The notes beneath the pieces were generated by a model. The model had not been told where the DNA came from, did no database searches, and saw only the letters and a list, made by a program, of their open reading frames with translations. Shown piece after piece: positions 54,315-63,161 of a stretch of 64,000 nt of DNA. Made by a program: the position numbers and the translations under genes. The DNA is from Proteiniphilum sp. UBA1403 (lineage in GTDB: Bacteria > Bacteroidota > Bacteroidia > Bacteroidales > Dysgonomonadaceae): positions 23,360-87,359 of the forward strand of contig DBQD01000018.1 of the NCBI GenBank assembly GCA_002305715.1. The letters are read 5' to 3'. The number at the start of each line of letters is the position of its first letter. Positions within the stretch are counted from its first letter, which is position 1.

Positions 54315-54815
54315 TTACACAAATTCTTTTTTTAGTATATCAACCCACTTCTCTAATCGTTCCTGTGTCAAATCATATTCATTATCCTCGTCGAGTGGAA
54401 GACCTATCCACATACCCTCTGATACAGCAGTAGAAATATCGTACGTATATCCCTCATCGGGAACCTGACCCACTATCTCCACTTTGTCATGGATTTCATC
54501 ATAGACAACTTTCATTGATTCTGCAAAACTGGTAGAGTAGGAAGCACTGTCACCCAAAGCAAAGATAGCCGCTTTTTTACCGGTAAAATCCAATCTTGCG
54601 AAAGATGGAAGGAAACCTTCCCAGTCGTCTTGCAAATCTCCTATTCCGGTCGTGGAGGTACCGATTACATAGTATGTGTAATCTTTTATTTCATCGAGTG
54701 TAACCTCAAGTACATTGTAAATATCTGCCTCACCCTCGAAAAGGTCTTGCACCTGTCTAGCAATCGATGCCGCATTTCCTCCTGAGGAACCATACAAGAT
54801 AGCTATTTTGTTCAT
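54315..54815 (-). CDS. fldA: Flavodoxin
   Basis: 166 residues, single-domain flavodoxin fold with the long-chain insertion. FMN phosphate loop at residues 9-15 reads GSSGGNA, where most flavodoxins have GSTTGNT, so one conserved Thr is Gly. The isoalloxazine loops TSTTGIGDLQDDWEG and LGDSASYSTSFAE are typical. It carries electrons at low potential, for example to pyruvate oxidoreductases. The neighbours are unrelated, and a shared terminator marks its 3' end. Confidence 0.9.
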   Translation of the reverse strand: MNKIAILYGSSGGNAASIARQVQDLFEGEADIYNVLEVTLDEIKDYTYYVIGTSTTGIGDLQDDWEGFLPSFARLDFTGKKAAIFALGDSASYSTSFAESMKVVYDEIHDKVEIVGQVPDEGYTYDISTAVSEGMWIGLPLDEDNEYDLTQERLEKWVDILKKEFV

Positions 54816-54940
54816 TTTTTATTGATCATTTATTGTTTTAATGAGTAAACATTTCAACGCTGGAAATGTTTTCTCTTGATCTCAAACGAACATTTTTCTT
54901 TTGGTATTAACCAAAAAAATGCTATTTTTGTGCTCCATTC

Positions 54941-55012
54941 GGCGCGGTAGTTCAATGGATAGAATAGAAGTTTCCTAAACTTTAGATTCGGGTTCGATTC
55001 CCGGCCGTGCTA
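54941..55012 (+). tRNA. tRNA-Arg (anticodon CCU)
   Basis: 72 bases fold as a tRNA: acceptor GGCGCGG with CCGTGCT (two G-T pairs), anticodon stem GAAGT/ACTTT, loop TTCCTAA with anticodon CCT, T-arm TCGGG TTCGATT CCCGG, discriminator A. It reads the AGG Arg codon. CCA is not encoded. It lies between flavodoxin and bactofilin on the opposite strand and ends 7 bases before the bactofilin stop codon. Confidence 0.95.
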
Positions 55013-55019
55013 CTACTTC

Positions 55020-55523
55020 TTAATCCGTTTTCAACGAAGAATCTTTGGAAGTGGCAAAGCTTTCTGGTGCTTTCTTTGCATCGAATCTCTTAACTTCTTC
55101 AATCGTACTGATGGTAAGCTTTCCACTATATCTACTACCCATCTCAATTTCAAGTGCATCTGTCTCAATGTCACCTTGTACAGTTCCGGTTGACTTTAGA
55201 ATGATTTCTTTACTTTTGATATTGCCTTTGATGTGACCGAAAAGAATGATATAATCACTCTCCATGTTACCTTCTATGTAGGCATTCTCACCAAGTATTA
55301 TTCCCTTTTTAAGATTTATATTTCCACGCACTTTTCCCTCAATCCTGATGATGCTATCACCAGAGATATCACCAATAAATTCGATATCACTTCCCAGGAT
55401 TGTGTTAATTGGCATTGAATCTAATTTAGACACACCTGCATCTCTTTTCTTGTTCGAGTTGTCCATTTCTACTATTTTTTTTGCTTTTTCGTTAGAGGCA
55501 TTGTTACTACTATTCCAGATCAA
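55020..55523 (-). CDS. Bactofilin-type polymer-forming cytoskeletal protein
   Basis: 167 residues. The central part (about 40-140) is a beta-helix with short hydrophobic repeats, for example FIGDISGDSIIRIEGKVRGN and ILFGHIKGNIKSKEIILKS, flanked by charged disordered tails. Bactofilins polymerise without nucleotide and help place peptidoglycan enzymes. Its 5' end overlaps the M23 peptidase by 14 bases, a pairing often seen in bacteria and consistent with a joint role in cell shape. Confidence 0.92.
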   Translation of the reverse strand: MIWNSSNNASNEKAKKIVEMDNSNKKRDAGVSKLDSMPINTILGSDIEFIGDISGDSIIRIEGKVRGNINLKKGIILGENAYIEGNMESDYIILFGHIKGNIKSKEIILKSTGTVQGDIETDALEIEMGSRYSGKLTISTIEEVKRFDAKKAPESFATSKDSSLKTD

Positions 55524-56337
55524 AACTTATATATTTTAATGGGTTAATCTTCTTTCCGTTAAAAATAACTTCATAATGTAGGTGAGGGCCAGTACTTCTT
55601 CCTGTACTTCCCATCAGTCCGATATGATCCCCGCTTTGTATCTTCTGACCCTCTTTTACATCGATTTGTTTGAGGTGTCCATATAGTGTTTCCAACGTTT
55701 CGTTGTGTTTAACGACAACACATTTACCATATCCACCGTTGTAACCTGCAAACGTAACGATGCCATTGCCGGTTGCCCTGATGCTGTCTCCCTGGCGACC
55801 CCTAAAGTCAACACCTGAATGAAACTCAGCACCCTTATTGGTAAACGGGTTTCTACGATAGCCATAGAGTGAATTTACTTTACCATCATATGGTTTGCCC
55901 AATGGTAACTTGAGTAGGGTCTCTTCCATATCTGCTAATTGGTTGTCATAAAAACTAGTGAACTCGTTGATGTGTATAATGTCAAATCCCTCATCCACAC
56001 CACCAACGTTATCCAATTTCAACTTCTCCAATCCTCTTTCCTGTAGGAACGTATTGATACGGTAGATACCTGAATCTATGGATGCGAATGTAGTCAGTGC
56101 TTTTTGGAGATCTATTTGGCTTTGAACATAATTAGCGCGTGCAAGTCGGTCTTTATATGCTCTGCTTGTATTTTGAAATACTAGATAGCCTGAAACTAGA
56201 AAGAGAGAGAGGGTAATAAAAGCAAAGTAGTAGGCATACCTTCTCCAATGTACAATAATATGAGTGGGCACCTGACGTACTATCGTATTTTTTTCTTTCG
56301 AATTTGCAATTAAAACAGATGTTTTGTGCTTAAACAT
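55510..56337 (-). CDS. M23-family membrane-anchored peptidoglycan endopeptidase
   Basis: 275 residues from ATG 56337; a start at 56364 would add nine residues. Membrane segment about 34-55, coiled coil about 60-85, LytM domain about 150-265 with zinc ligands His173 and Asp177 (EFHSGVDFRG) and HxH at 252-254 (GPHLHYEV), so the active site looks intact. It cleaves peptide cross-links in the cell wall. Overlap with the bactofilin gene suggests translational coupling and shared function. Confidence 0.92.
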   Translation of the reverse strand: MFKHKTSVLIANSKEKNTIVRQVPTHIIVHWRRYAYYFAFITLSLFLVSGYLVFQNTSRAYKDRLARANYVQSQIDLQKALTTFASIDSGIYRINTFLQERGLEKLKLDNVGGVDEGFDIIHINEFTSFYDNQLADMEETLLKLPLGKPYDGKVNSLYGYRRNPFTNKGAEFHSGVDFRGRQGDSIRATGNGIVTFAGYNGGYGKCVVVKHNETLETLYGHLKQIDVKEGQKIQSGDHIGLMGSTGRSTGPHLHYEVIFNGKKINPLKYISFDLE

Positions 56338-56951
56338 TATGTCACGATATTTTAAGTTATACAATAAAAGGATGTAATATCACTACATCTTTTTAAATTC
56401 AATCAGGTATATTGTTTATTGAACTATTTGCAGAAAATTGCTTATTGTGTAATCTGAAAGATAATATAAAAAAGGACATCAAATCTGTATTAAATAAAAC
56501 TCTCATATTTTGGTTATTTGTTCTCCGCTGACGTTTTCAGTCATTTTTTTTAGAAAAGGTCAGTGATTTCTAGCTATACAGTTAATTATTCAATTAGTTG
56601 TATAAACTTTTTCACATAGATTATTTTGTTAAAAATAAAGACAAAACATCTTTTGCAGAGAAATGCTATATCTTTAACATTGCAAATTTATATAAAAATC
56701 GGCGCCATCCTTTGTAATTAGGGGCATGGCCATGCTACAAAAATACTTCATTTTTTTATTAAATCCTCATTTTTGCTCGTTTTTTGAGGGTAAACGAACA
56801 AAATACACAATTTTTCAGTTGAATAATTTCAATTTATAAATAAGATTTGGATATATGTAAATTGAGCACTATTTTTGTTTGCTCGATCATTATTTTTGTG
56901 GTTGACAACACCAACTAGTCTATTTCTACGACATTATTAATATCTGTACAT
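56338..56951. other. Intergenic region between divergent genes
   Basis: About 610 AT-rich bases. A short inverted repeat GATGTA/TACATC is at 56371-56389, near the start of the M23 gene. The promoter of the DUF1080 gene is at 56846-56877. Nothing gene-like was found in the rest. Confidence 0.6.
56846..56877 (+). promoter_or_regulatory. Promoter of the single DUF1080 gene
   Basis: TTTG (56846-56849), 20 bases, TATTTTTG (56870-56877), 74 bases before the start codon. A second TATTTTTG further downstream lacks a partner box. Confidence 0.6.
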
Positions 56952-57737
56952 ATGAAGAATTCAGTTTTTTTAATTTTCGCTGCACTTGTCTTTTCCCTTC
57001 TTGTTTGCTCTTGCAATCGACAGAAGGAAGAAAGATGGATTCAATTGTTCAATGGTCAAGATCTCACTGGTTGGACACCCAAAATTGTTGGCTATGAGGT
57101 AGGAGACAATTTTGCAAATACTTTTCGTGTGGAGGATGGAATGATCAAAGTACGTTATGATGGTTACGATTCACTCAGAGATCGTTTTGGTCATCTTTTC
57201 TATGAGAAGGAGTTCTCAAATTACAAGCTAAGGGTTGAATACCGTATAGTTGGTGAGCAGTGTCCCGGAGCTCCTGGTTGGGCATATAAAAATTCTGGTA
57301 TCATGGTGCATGGACAATCACCTGAGTCGATGACACTGAATCAGGATTTTCCTACTTCTATTGAAGTTCAATTGCTCGGTTCCGATTCTCTTGTACAACG
57401 TACCAATATGAATGTTTGTACACCGGGCACAAATGTGATGATGTACGGAGACTTGATTCTTGATCATTGTATCCAATCATCTTCTCCTTTTAATTTTGGC
57501 GAAGAATGGGTTGTAGCAGAGGTTGTAGTTAACGGTAACGAGGTGATTTATCATATTCTTAACGGAGATACAGTAATGCAGTATCAAAAGCCTCAATTGG
57601 ATGAACGAGACGTAACCTATTCTAAGTTGATTGATTTAAATGGTGGGGATAAAATGTTAAGCAAAGGTACAATTTCCTTGCAAAGTGAAGGCCACCCTAT
57701 TGATTTCAGAAAAGTGGAGTTGATGATACTTGAATAG
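56952..57737 (+). CDS. DUF1080 lipoprotein (3-keto-disaccharide hydrolase family)
   Basis: 261 residues; leader ending at Cys19 or Cys21 (LLVCSC). A single DUF1080 jelly roll: WIQLFNGQDLTGWTPKIVG, FSNYKLRVEYRIVG, AYKNSGIMVHGQSPESM and the closing ISLQSEGHPIDFRKVEL. Unlike the double-domain protein it has no oxidoreductase gene beside it and a promoter of its own. It may hydrolyse a 3-keto-glycoside or bind a glucan; which one is not visible. No partner gene is in the immediate surroundings. Confidence 0.88.
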   Translation: MKNSVFLIFAALVFSLLVCSCNRQKEERWIQLFNGQDLTGWTPKIVGYEVGDNFANTFRVEDGMIKVRYDGYDSLRDRFGHLFYEKEFSNYKLRVEYRIVGEQCPGAPGWAYKNSGIMVHGQSPESMTLNQDFPTSIEVQLLGSDSLVQRTNMNVCTPGTNVMMYGDLILDHCIQSSSPFNFGEEWVVAEVVVNGNEVIYHILNGDTVMQYQKPQLDERDVTYSKLIDLNGGDKMLSKGTISLQSEGHPIDFRKVELMILE

Positions 57738-58251
57738 TGTTAGATTTTTTTAAGTTTACACTGTACAATGTTCTACAATAGTACAATCTCCTTTGTAGGG
57801 CGTTTCATGAAGATTAACGCACTGAGCAACATCACTGATTAAAATAAATAGCTGTATTCTTGTAGTATGCGATTTGTTACTTGGGTTTATTATTCTAAGA
57901 GACTAATTAAAGGTGAGGGATAATTTCTTCTAGCTAAATCAATGTACTTGTTTTATACTTACCACCATCTTGAGATCGATAGAATAACCAGTAATGAAGC
58001 CAACAGAAGAACAAAATAATGTTCACGATTGATACATATAGCAGTGATGAATCTGGTATATAACTACTAAGTGGAAAATGTACGGTGTTGGATAACAATA
58101 GGTATTTTGTGATTATTGATCACATACTGAACTATTTTAACCGAGATGTTGATTAAAGTTTTTTTGTATTTGAGGTCGTTCTGTTTATGAATCATCTATA
58201 CTAAAACATATTTAATGAAGTGAAGCAGTTTCAATAATATGGATAAAAAGA
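57738..58251. other. Intergenic region between convergent genes
   Basis: About 510 bases, AT-rich, with many stop codons in all frames. I found no RNA gene, repeat or clear promoter in it. The pckA terminator follows it. Confidence 0.5.
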
Positions 58252-58283
58252 AAGGCTGTCTCATCGTTCCATGAGACAGCCTT
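58252..58283 (-). terminator. Rho-independent terminator of pckA
   Basis: Perfect 13-bp stem AAGGCTGTCTCAT with loop CGTTCC. On the minus strand it is followed by TCTTTTTATCC. It lies 20 bases after the pckA stop. Confidence 0.9.
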
Positions 58284-58303
58284 AATATAATATAACTAAC
58301 TGA

Positions 58304-59896
58304 TTAATCGAGTTGTGGGCCTGAAGGAATCAAGGCAATAGCTGCTTCTGTGTCACAGTATTGTTTGAAGTTCTCGATGTACATGCCAGCTAATTTTTTA
58401 GCTTTAGCTTCCCATTCGCTCTTGTCTGCATAGGTGCTACGTGGATCCAAAATGTCGGATACGCCATTTAGTTTAACAGGAGCTGTGAGGTTCATAATGG
58501 GTACATGGAATGTTTCAGCTTCTTCTATTGAACCATCGATGATAGCATCAATGATAGCACGAGTATCTTTCAAAGAGATACGTTTTCCAGTACCGTTCCA
58601 TCCTGTATTTACAAGATAAGCTTTTGCATTGTGCTCATGCATTTTTTCAGCAAGACGTTGTGCATAGATAGTAGGATGAACAGTGAGGAAAGCTTCCCCG
58701 AAAGCAGGAGAGAAAGAGGGCTGTGGTTCAGTGATACCACGTTCTGTACCTGCCAATTTTGAAGTGAATCCACAAAGGAAGTGGTACTGGGCTTGTTTCT
58801 CGTCCAAAATAGATACTGGAGGCAATACACCAAAGGCATCTGCAGAGAGATAAATGATCTTCTTAGCGTGTCCTGCACGTGAAGGAAGAACAATCTTACT
58901 GATATGGTGGATCGGATACGATACACGTGTATTTTCAGTTGTAGAACCGTCAGTGTAATCAATGTTGCCTTCATCGTCAACAGTTACGTTCTCCAACAAA
59001 GCATCGCGGCGGATAGCTCTCCAGATGTCTGGTTCATTTTCTTCACTCAGGTTGATAACCTTTGCATAGCAACCTCCTTCATAGTTGAATACACCGTTGT
59101 TATCCCATCCGTGTTCGTCGTCACCAATCAGGTAACGTTTTGGGTCAGCTGAAAGAGTAGTTTTTCCGGTGCCAGACAAACCGAAGAAAATAGCAACATC
59201 TCCATCTTTTCCTACGTTAGCAGAGCAGTGCATTGAAGCAATACCACGTAATGGCAGATAGTAGTTCATTAAAGAGAAGATACCCTTCTTCATTTCACCT
59301 CCGTACCAAGTACCACCAATTACCTGCATTTTTTCAGTAAGGTCGAACAAGGTGAAGTTCTCTGAGTTCAGACCGTGTTCTTGCCACTTGTCATTGGTAG
59401 TCTTTGAGCCGTTCAAGCATACGAAATCAGGTTCACCAAACTGAGCCAGTTCATAGTGAGAAGGACGGATAAACATATTGGTCACGAAGTGAGCCTGCCA
59501 TGCTACTTCCATAATGAAACGCACTTTCATGCGTGTATCTTCATTGGTACCGCAGAAGGTATCTACAACATATAATTTTTTTGCTTTAGAGAGTTGTTCT
59601 GCAACACGACCTTTGCAATAGTCAAAAGCTTCTTTTGAACAGGGACGATTGATAGTTCCATCCCACCAAAGTGTATCTTTAGTCACGTCGTCCTTTACAA
59701 AGTATTTATCTTTGGGTGAACGACCGGTAAATTTACCGGTATATACGGCTGTTGCTCCTGTTTTGGTGAGCTTGGCTTTTTCAAAACCTTCGTTAGCAGG
59801 ATTCATTTCATCCTGAAACAGCGTCTCGTAGGAAGGATTGTGTACAATTTCAAAATTGCCCACAATACCATACTTGCTTAAATCTAAATTTACCAT
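58304..59896 (-). CDS. pckA: Phosphoenolpyruvate carboxykinase (ATP)
   Basis: 530 residues, typical length. P-loop FFGLSGTGKTTLSADP, metal/substrate motif IGDDEHGW, and YFVKDDVTKDTLWWDG near the N-terminus with the TGRSPKDKY substrate loop. It interconverts oxaloacetate with PEP; in Bacteroidales it mostly works toward oxaloacetate for succinate or propionate formation. Single-gene unit with a strong terminator. Confidence 0.96.
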   Translation of the reverse strand: MVNLDLSKYGIVGNFEIVHNPSYETLFQDEMNPANEGFEKAKLTKTGATAVYTGKFTGRSPKDKYFVKDDVTKDTLWWDGTINRPCSKEAFDYCKGRVAEQLSKAKKLYVVDTFCGTNEDTRMKVRFIMEVAWQAHFVTNMFIRPSHYELAQFGEPDFVCLNGSKTTNDKWQEHGLNSENFTLFDLTEKMQVIGGTWYGGEMKKGIFSLMNYYLPLRGIASMHCSANVGKDGDVAIFFGLSGTGKTTLSADPKRYLIGDDEHGWDNNGVFNYEGGCYAKVINLSEENEPDIWRAIRRDALLENVTVDDEGNIDYTDGSTTENTRVSYPIHHISKIVLPSRAGHAKKIIYLSADAFGVLPPVSILDEKQAQYHFLCGFTSKLAGTERGITEPQPSFSPAFGEAFLTVHPTIYAQRLAEKMHEHNAKAYLVNTGWNGTGKRISLKDTRAIIDAIIDGSIEEAETFHVPIMNLTAPVKLNGVSDILDPRSTYADKSEWEAKAKKLAGMYIENFKQYCDTEAAIALIPSGPQLD

Positions 59897-59966
59897 TTTG
59901 AAAAATTTTGGGTTTATTATTTTTAATGTAAAAAAACTTCATCAGATATGCCCTAAAACAGCAGTA

Positions 59967-59997
59967 CAAAAATATACAAATTCCATTACACTGGAAA
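59967..59997 (-). promoter_or_regulatory. Probable pckA promoter
   Basis: On the minus strand TTTC (59994-59997), 19 bases, then TATTTTTG (59967-59974), about 70 bases before the pckA start. The -33 box has one mismatch to TTTG. Confidence 0.45.
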
Positions 59998-60098
59998 GTA
60001 ATTAAAGAAAAATTTCATTAATTAATCCTCTTTTCCCTCAAAAACTCATCTTTTAACAAAAAAAATGGGTAAAAGTTCAGTAGAAAGGAGAAAAACAG

Positions 60099-60106
60099 TA
60101 CCTTTG
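60099..60106 (+). promoter_or_regulatory. Probable upp promoter -7 box
   Basis: TACCTTTG matches the -7 consensus and lies 41 bases before the upp start. No convincing -33 box was found. Confidence 0.4.
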
Positions 60107-60147
60107 TTTTCCGAAAATAAAAAAGAACACTAGATAGATACACAGCT

Positions 60148-60807
60148 ATGAAGGTATATAATTTTTCGGAAAATAACTCGTTACTTAATTCTTTTGTCCG
60201 TGAAATAAGAGACGTCAACATCCAGGGAGATAGACTTCGTTTTCGTAGAAACATCGAACGCATAGGCGAGATTATGGCGTATGAAATAAGTAAAGATCTA
60301 GCTTATGGGCGCATTGAAATTACCACTCCACTTGCTTTGACAGAGGTGAGCGTCCCTTCTGAGGATGTTGTCATTGGCACTATTCTACGTGCAGGTCTTC
60401 CTTTCCATCACGGGATGCTCAATTATTTTGATGGTGCGGAGAATGCATTTGTTTCTGCATACAGAAAATATAAAGAGACTGGACATCAATCTTTCGATAT
60501 CCACATTGAATACATTGCTTCTCCTTCTGTTGAGGGCAAAGTATTAATCATTACAGATCCGATGCTTGCCACTGGTAGCAGTATGGAGCTCACATATAGA
60601 GCACTGCTAACAAAAGGTACTCCCTCACACATCCATATTGCCACCATAATAGCTAGTAGGCAGGCAATCGACTATTGTGTGGCAAATTTTCCAGCAGAAA
60701 AAACCACGATATGGGCAGCAGCTATTGATCCGGAGTTAAATGAATCTTCTTATATTGTGCCAGGTATCGGTGATGCAGGCGACTTGGCCTATGGGCAGAA
60801 AAGTTAA
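60148..60807 (+). CDS. upp: Uracil phosphoribosyltransferase
   Basis: 219 residues. PRPP-binding strand IITDPMLATGSSMELTY and the C-terminal uracil loop YIVPGIGDAGDLAYG are diagnostic. It makes UMP from uracil and PRPP (pyrimidine salvage). Its stop codon overlaps by 4 bases with the end of the convergent glycosyltransferase gene. Confidence 0.95.
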   Translation: MKVYNFSENNSLLNSFVREIRDVNIQGDRLRFRRNIERIGEIMAYEISKDLAYGRIEITTPLALTEVSVPSEDVVIGTILRAGLPFHHGMLNYFDGAENAFVSAYRKYKETGHQSFDIHIEYIASPSVEGKVLIITDPMLATGSSMELTYRALLTKGTPSHIHIATIIASRQAIDYCVANFPAEKTTIWAAAIDPELNESSYIVPGIGDAGDLAYGQKS

Positions 60808-61793
60808 CTATAAAATTTTTTGTCGAAGGATCTGAATTCTCCTTGTTTCATTATAAGTCTACGCAACACCGCAGAGAGGAAACCAGTTCCATATCCAATT
60901 GTTTGTACCCATGCGGCTGCAATACTGTATGTTGCAACTTTTGCTGATGAATTTTTTCTTAGTGAATCAGCAAAAATGAGGATACAATAAAATAAAGGTA
61001 TAATCAATAAAATTGGGTGGAGTAGGGAAAGTGGTAGTAACACCGCCATTCCAACAACAAACATTGCAGGAAGGGCATGTACTATTTTTAGAGAACCTGG
61101 ATGTGCCAGATGTAGGTTGATTCTTGCAATTCCTGAGTTGTGTACCTGTTTAAAGAACTGTTTGAAGGTCGATCTCCTTTTATGATATACATAAGCTTCG
61201 GAAATGAGGCTTGTGCTGAATCCAGCTTTCAGAAGACGAAGACTGAAATCGATATCTTCGCCAAATCGCATGGAGCCATAACCGCCAATGGCATTGAACG
61301 CATCTTTTGATACCCCTAAGTTAAAACTGCGGGGGTGAAACTTATCCATTGATTGCTTCTTACCTCTTATACCTCCTGTTGTAAAGAAAGAGGTCATGGA
61401 ATAGTTTATTGCTTTCTGTATCGTGGTAAAAGATGGTAAGGCAGCATCAGGACCACCGTATGCATCTGTGTAGTTTGTACGTAATGAGTTGGTTACAGAC
61501 TCTATGTAGTGCGGAGGAATAATACAATCGGAGTCAAAAAAAATCAAATAATTATTTTTTGCTCTCGCTGCTCCTGCGTTTCTGGATGGTCCAGGTCCTG
61601 AATTGGCTTTTTGAAGATAGGTGACCTCAAGTCTGTTGCGGTATTTTTCAACAACATCTTCACTTTTAAGTTTGGATCCATCTTCTACGATGATTACCTC
61701 AAAATCCTTCTTGGTCTGTTCGCACAAGCTTGAAAGCAGTTCGTTTATCTCGTCGGGACGATTATATAGCGGAATGATGATGGAGAATGACAT
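60804..61793 (-). CDS. Family 2 glycosyltransferase, membrane-associated
   Basis: 329 residues. GT-A domain starts at SFSIIIPLYNRPDEINELL, the DxD-type motif is Asp87-Ser-Asp89 (IFFDSDCIIPP), the acceptor region has GGYGSMRFGEDIDFSLRLLKAGF (ED motif). Two or three hydrophobic segments follow (about 235-300), as in membrane-bound GT2 proteins. The donor and product are unknown; a cell-surface glycan role is likely. The gene has no biosynthetic neighbours in the window. Confidence 0.88.
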   Translation of the reverse strand: MSFSIIIPLYNRPDEINELLSSLCEQTKKDFEVIIVEDGSKLKSEDVVEKYRNRLEVTYLQKANSGPGPSRNAGAARAKNNYLIFFDSDCIIPPHYIESVTNSLRTNYTDAYGGPDAALPSFTTIQKAINYSMTSFFTTGGIRGKKQSMDKFHPRSFNLGVSKDAFNAIGGYGSMRFGEDIDFSLRLLKAGFSTSLISEAYVYHKRRSTFKQFFKQVHNSGIARINLHLAHPGSLKIVHALPAMFVVGMAVLLPLSLLHPILLIIPLFYCILIFADSLRKNSSAKVATYSIAAAWVQTIGYGTGFLSAVLRRLIMKQGEFRSFDKKFYS

Positions 61794-61908
61794 TGGTTTC
61801 TTTTTTTAGTCAGTACAAAACTATCAATTTTATTTAGAATTAAAAAGGAGAGGTTGAAAGAGATCAGGCAAGAATATAGTAAAAAACATTTAAATAAATG
61901 TGAAAATG

Positions 61909-61939
61909 TTTGAATATTTAAAAAAACAACCTATCTTTG
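61909..61939 (+). promoter_or_regulatory. Promoter of the TlpA-like lipoprotein gene
   Basis: TTTG (61909-61912), 19 bases, TATCTTTG (61932-61939), a perfect Bacteroidetes promoter 82 bases before the ATG. Confidence 0.75.
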
Positions 61940-62021
61940 CAGTTCTATCGTTTTTGGAACTTGTATCAACAGGACACCTACAAAACTCAGAAGAAACAGG
62001 ATTGGTATTATCGTCATATAT

Positions 62022-63140
62022 ATGGATAAGTGGAATAAAATAGTATTTTATTGTTTCATTTTGTTGAGTGCTTTTTCTTGTAAGCAGAAAGATGGCGCAA
62101 TTATCAAAGGAAGGATTATTAATCTGCAAACTCCTTATATCCTTGCATCCTATATATCAGCTGACACGCTTGTTATAGATACAATTGCCACCGATAACAG
62201 AGGTCGTTTCAGATATAGATGTCATATTGATACAATGACTACCTTTTCACTTTACCTGAACAATTACGAGAGTGCTGCAGTTGTCTTTGCCAATTATGGC
62301 GAGAAGATTCGCGTTGAAGGTGATGCTCAATTACCCGATCTTATCAAGGTGAACGGAAACGAAATAAATGACGAGCTTACATCTTTTAAAACTAGCAACA
62401 TTGATTTGTTAACTCAACGAGGACAGTTGTTATTGCACTTGAGTAAAGAGAAACAATCCGATTCTGTTGCCAACAATTCTCTTACACTTCAAGATGAAGT
62501 AATTCAATTGAATCTACTCAATCATGAACTGACTTTGAATGCTGAGGAATTCATCAAAGAACATCCAACTAAATATTCGAGTCTGATACTTATCGGCAAC
62601 TTTTTTACAAATAGTGATAATCCACAGGCGCTCGAAAGGGTGTTGGATTATTTGCAGGGTGATGTTGTGGATACGCAGTTTGCAAAGAGATTGCGCTATT
62701 ATTCTAAAAAAATAAATCTATCAGCTGAGGGTGCACCAATGCCTTATTTCAAGCTCATTGACAAGGATAAAAAAGAAATATATTCTCAAGATTTTAAAGG
62801 TAAATACCTGCTTCTATCCTTCATTTCTTCCGCAGGTGTTGAATCTCGCGAAACAGTTGCCTTATTGAAAAATGCATATACCACAGTAAATAAAGACAGT
62901 GTGGCATTTCTCACTGTCTATATCGATTCTGATATATACCCAATTCACTATGCTGAAAGCGATTCCATTCCTTGGGTAGTTGTTCCCGAGAAAAAGAGTT
63001 GGGGGTCAGATATCGTAGAAACTTTTAACGTCCAGTTCATTCCATTTAATATGTTGATTGCTCCTGACGGCATCATCAAAGTGCGCAATCTTGCTGCCCA
63101 GGAAGTAGTGGATGCTATAGGAAACAGGAGCGATAAATAA
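62022..63140 (+). CDS. DUF4369/TlpA-like lipoprotein lacking the CxxC motif
   Basis: 372 residues; leader ending at Cys20 (LSAFSC). N-terminal DUF4369-type domain (about 25-135: IKGRIINLQTPYILASY), a helical middle part, and a thioredoxin-fold C-terminus (about 240-372) with APMPYFKLIDKDKKEIYSQD and KYLLLSFISSAGVESRETVA. Where TlpA proteins have WCxxC, this one has SSAGVES, so disulfide exchange is not expected. It ends 21 bases before the YifB-type gene. Confidence 0.88.
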   Translation: MDKWNKIVFYCFILLSAFSCKQKDGAIIKGRIINLQTPYILASYISADTLVIDTIATDNRGRFRYRCHIDTMTTFSLYLNNYESAAVVFANYGEKIRVEGDAQLPDLIKVNGNEINDELTSFKTSNIDLLTQRGQLLLHLSKEKQSDSVANNSLTLQDEVIQLNLLNHELTLNAEEFIKEHPTKYSSLILIGNFFTNSDNPQALERVLDYLQGDVVDTQFAKRLRYYSKKINLSAEGAPMPYFKLIDKDKKEIYSQDFKGKYLLLSFISSAGVESRETVALLKNAYTTVNKDSVAFLTVYIDSDIYPIHYAESDSIPWVVVPEKKSWGSDIVETFNVQFIPFNMLIAPDGIIKVRNLAAQEVVDAIGNRSDK

Positions 63141-63161
63141 GTATAATACAATCTATGTTAC

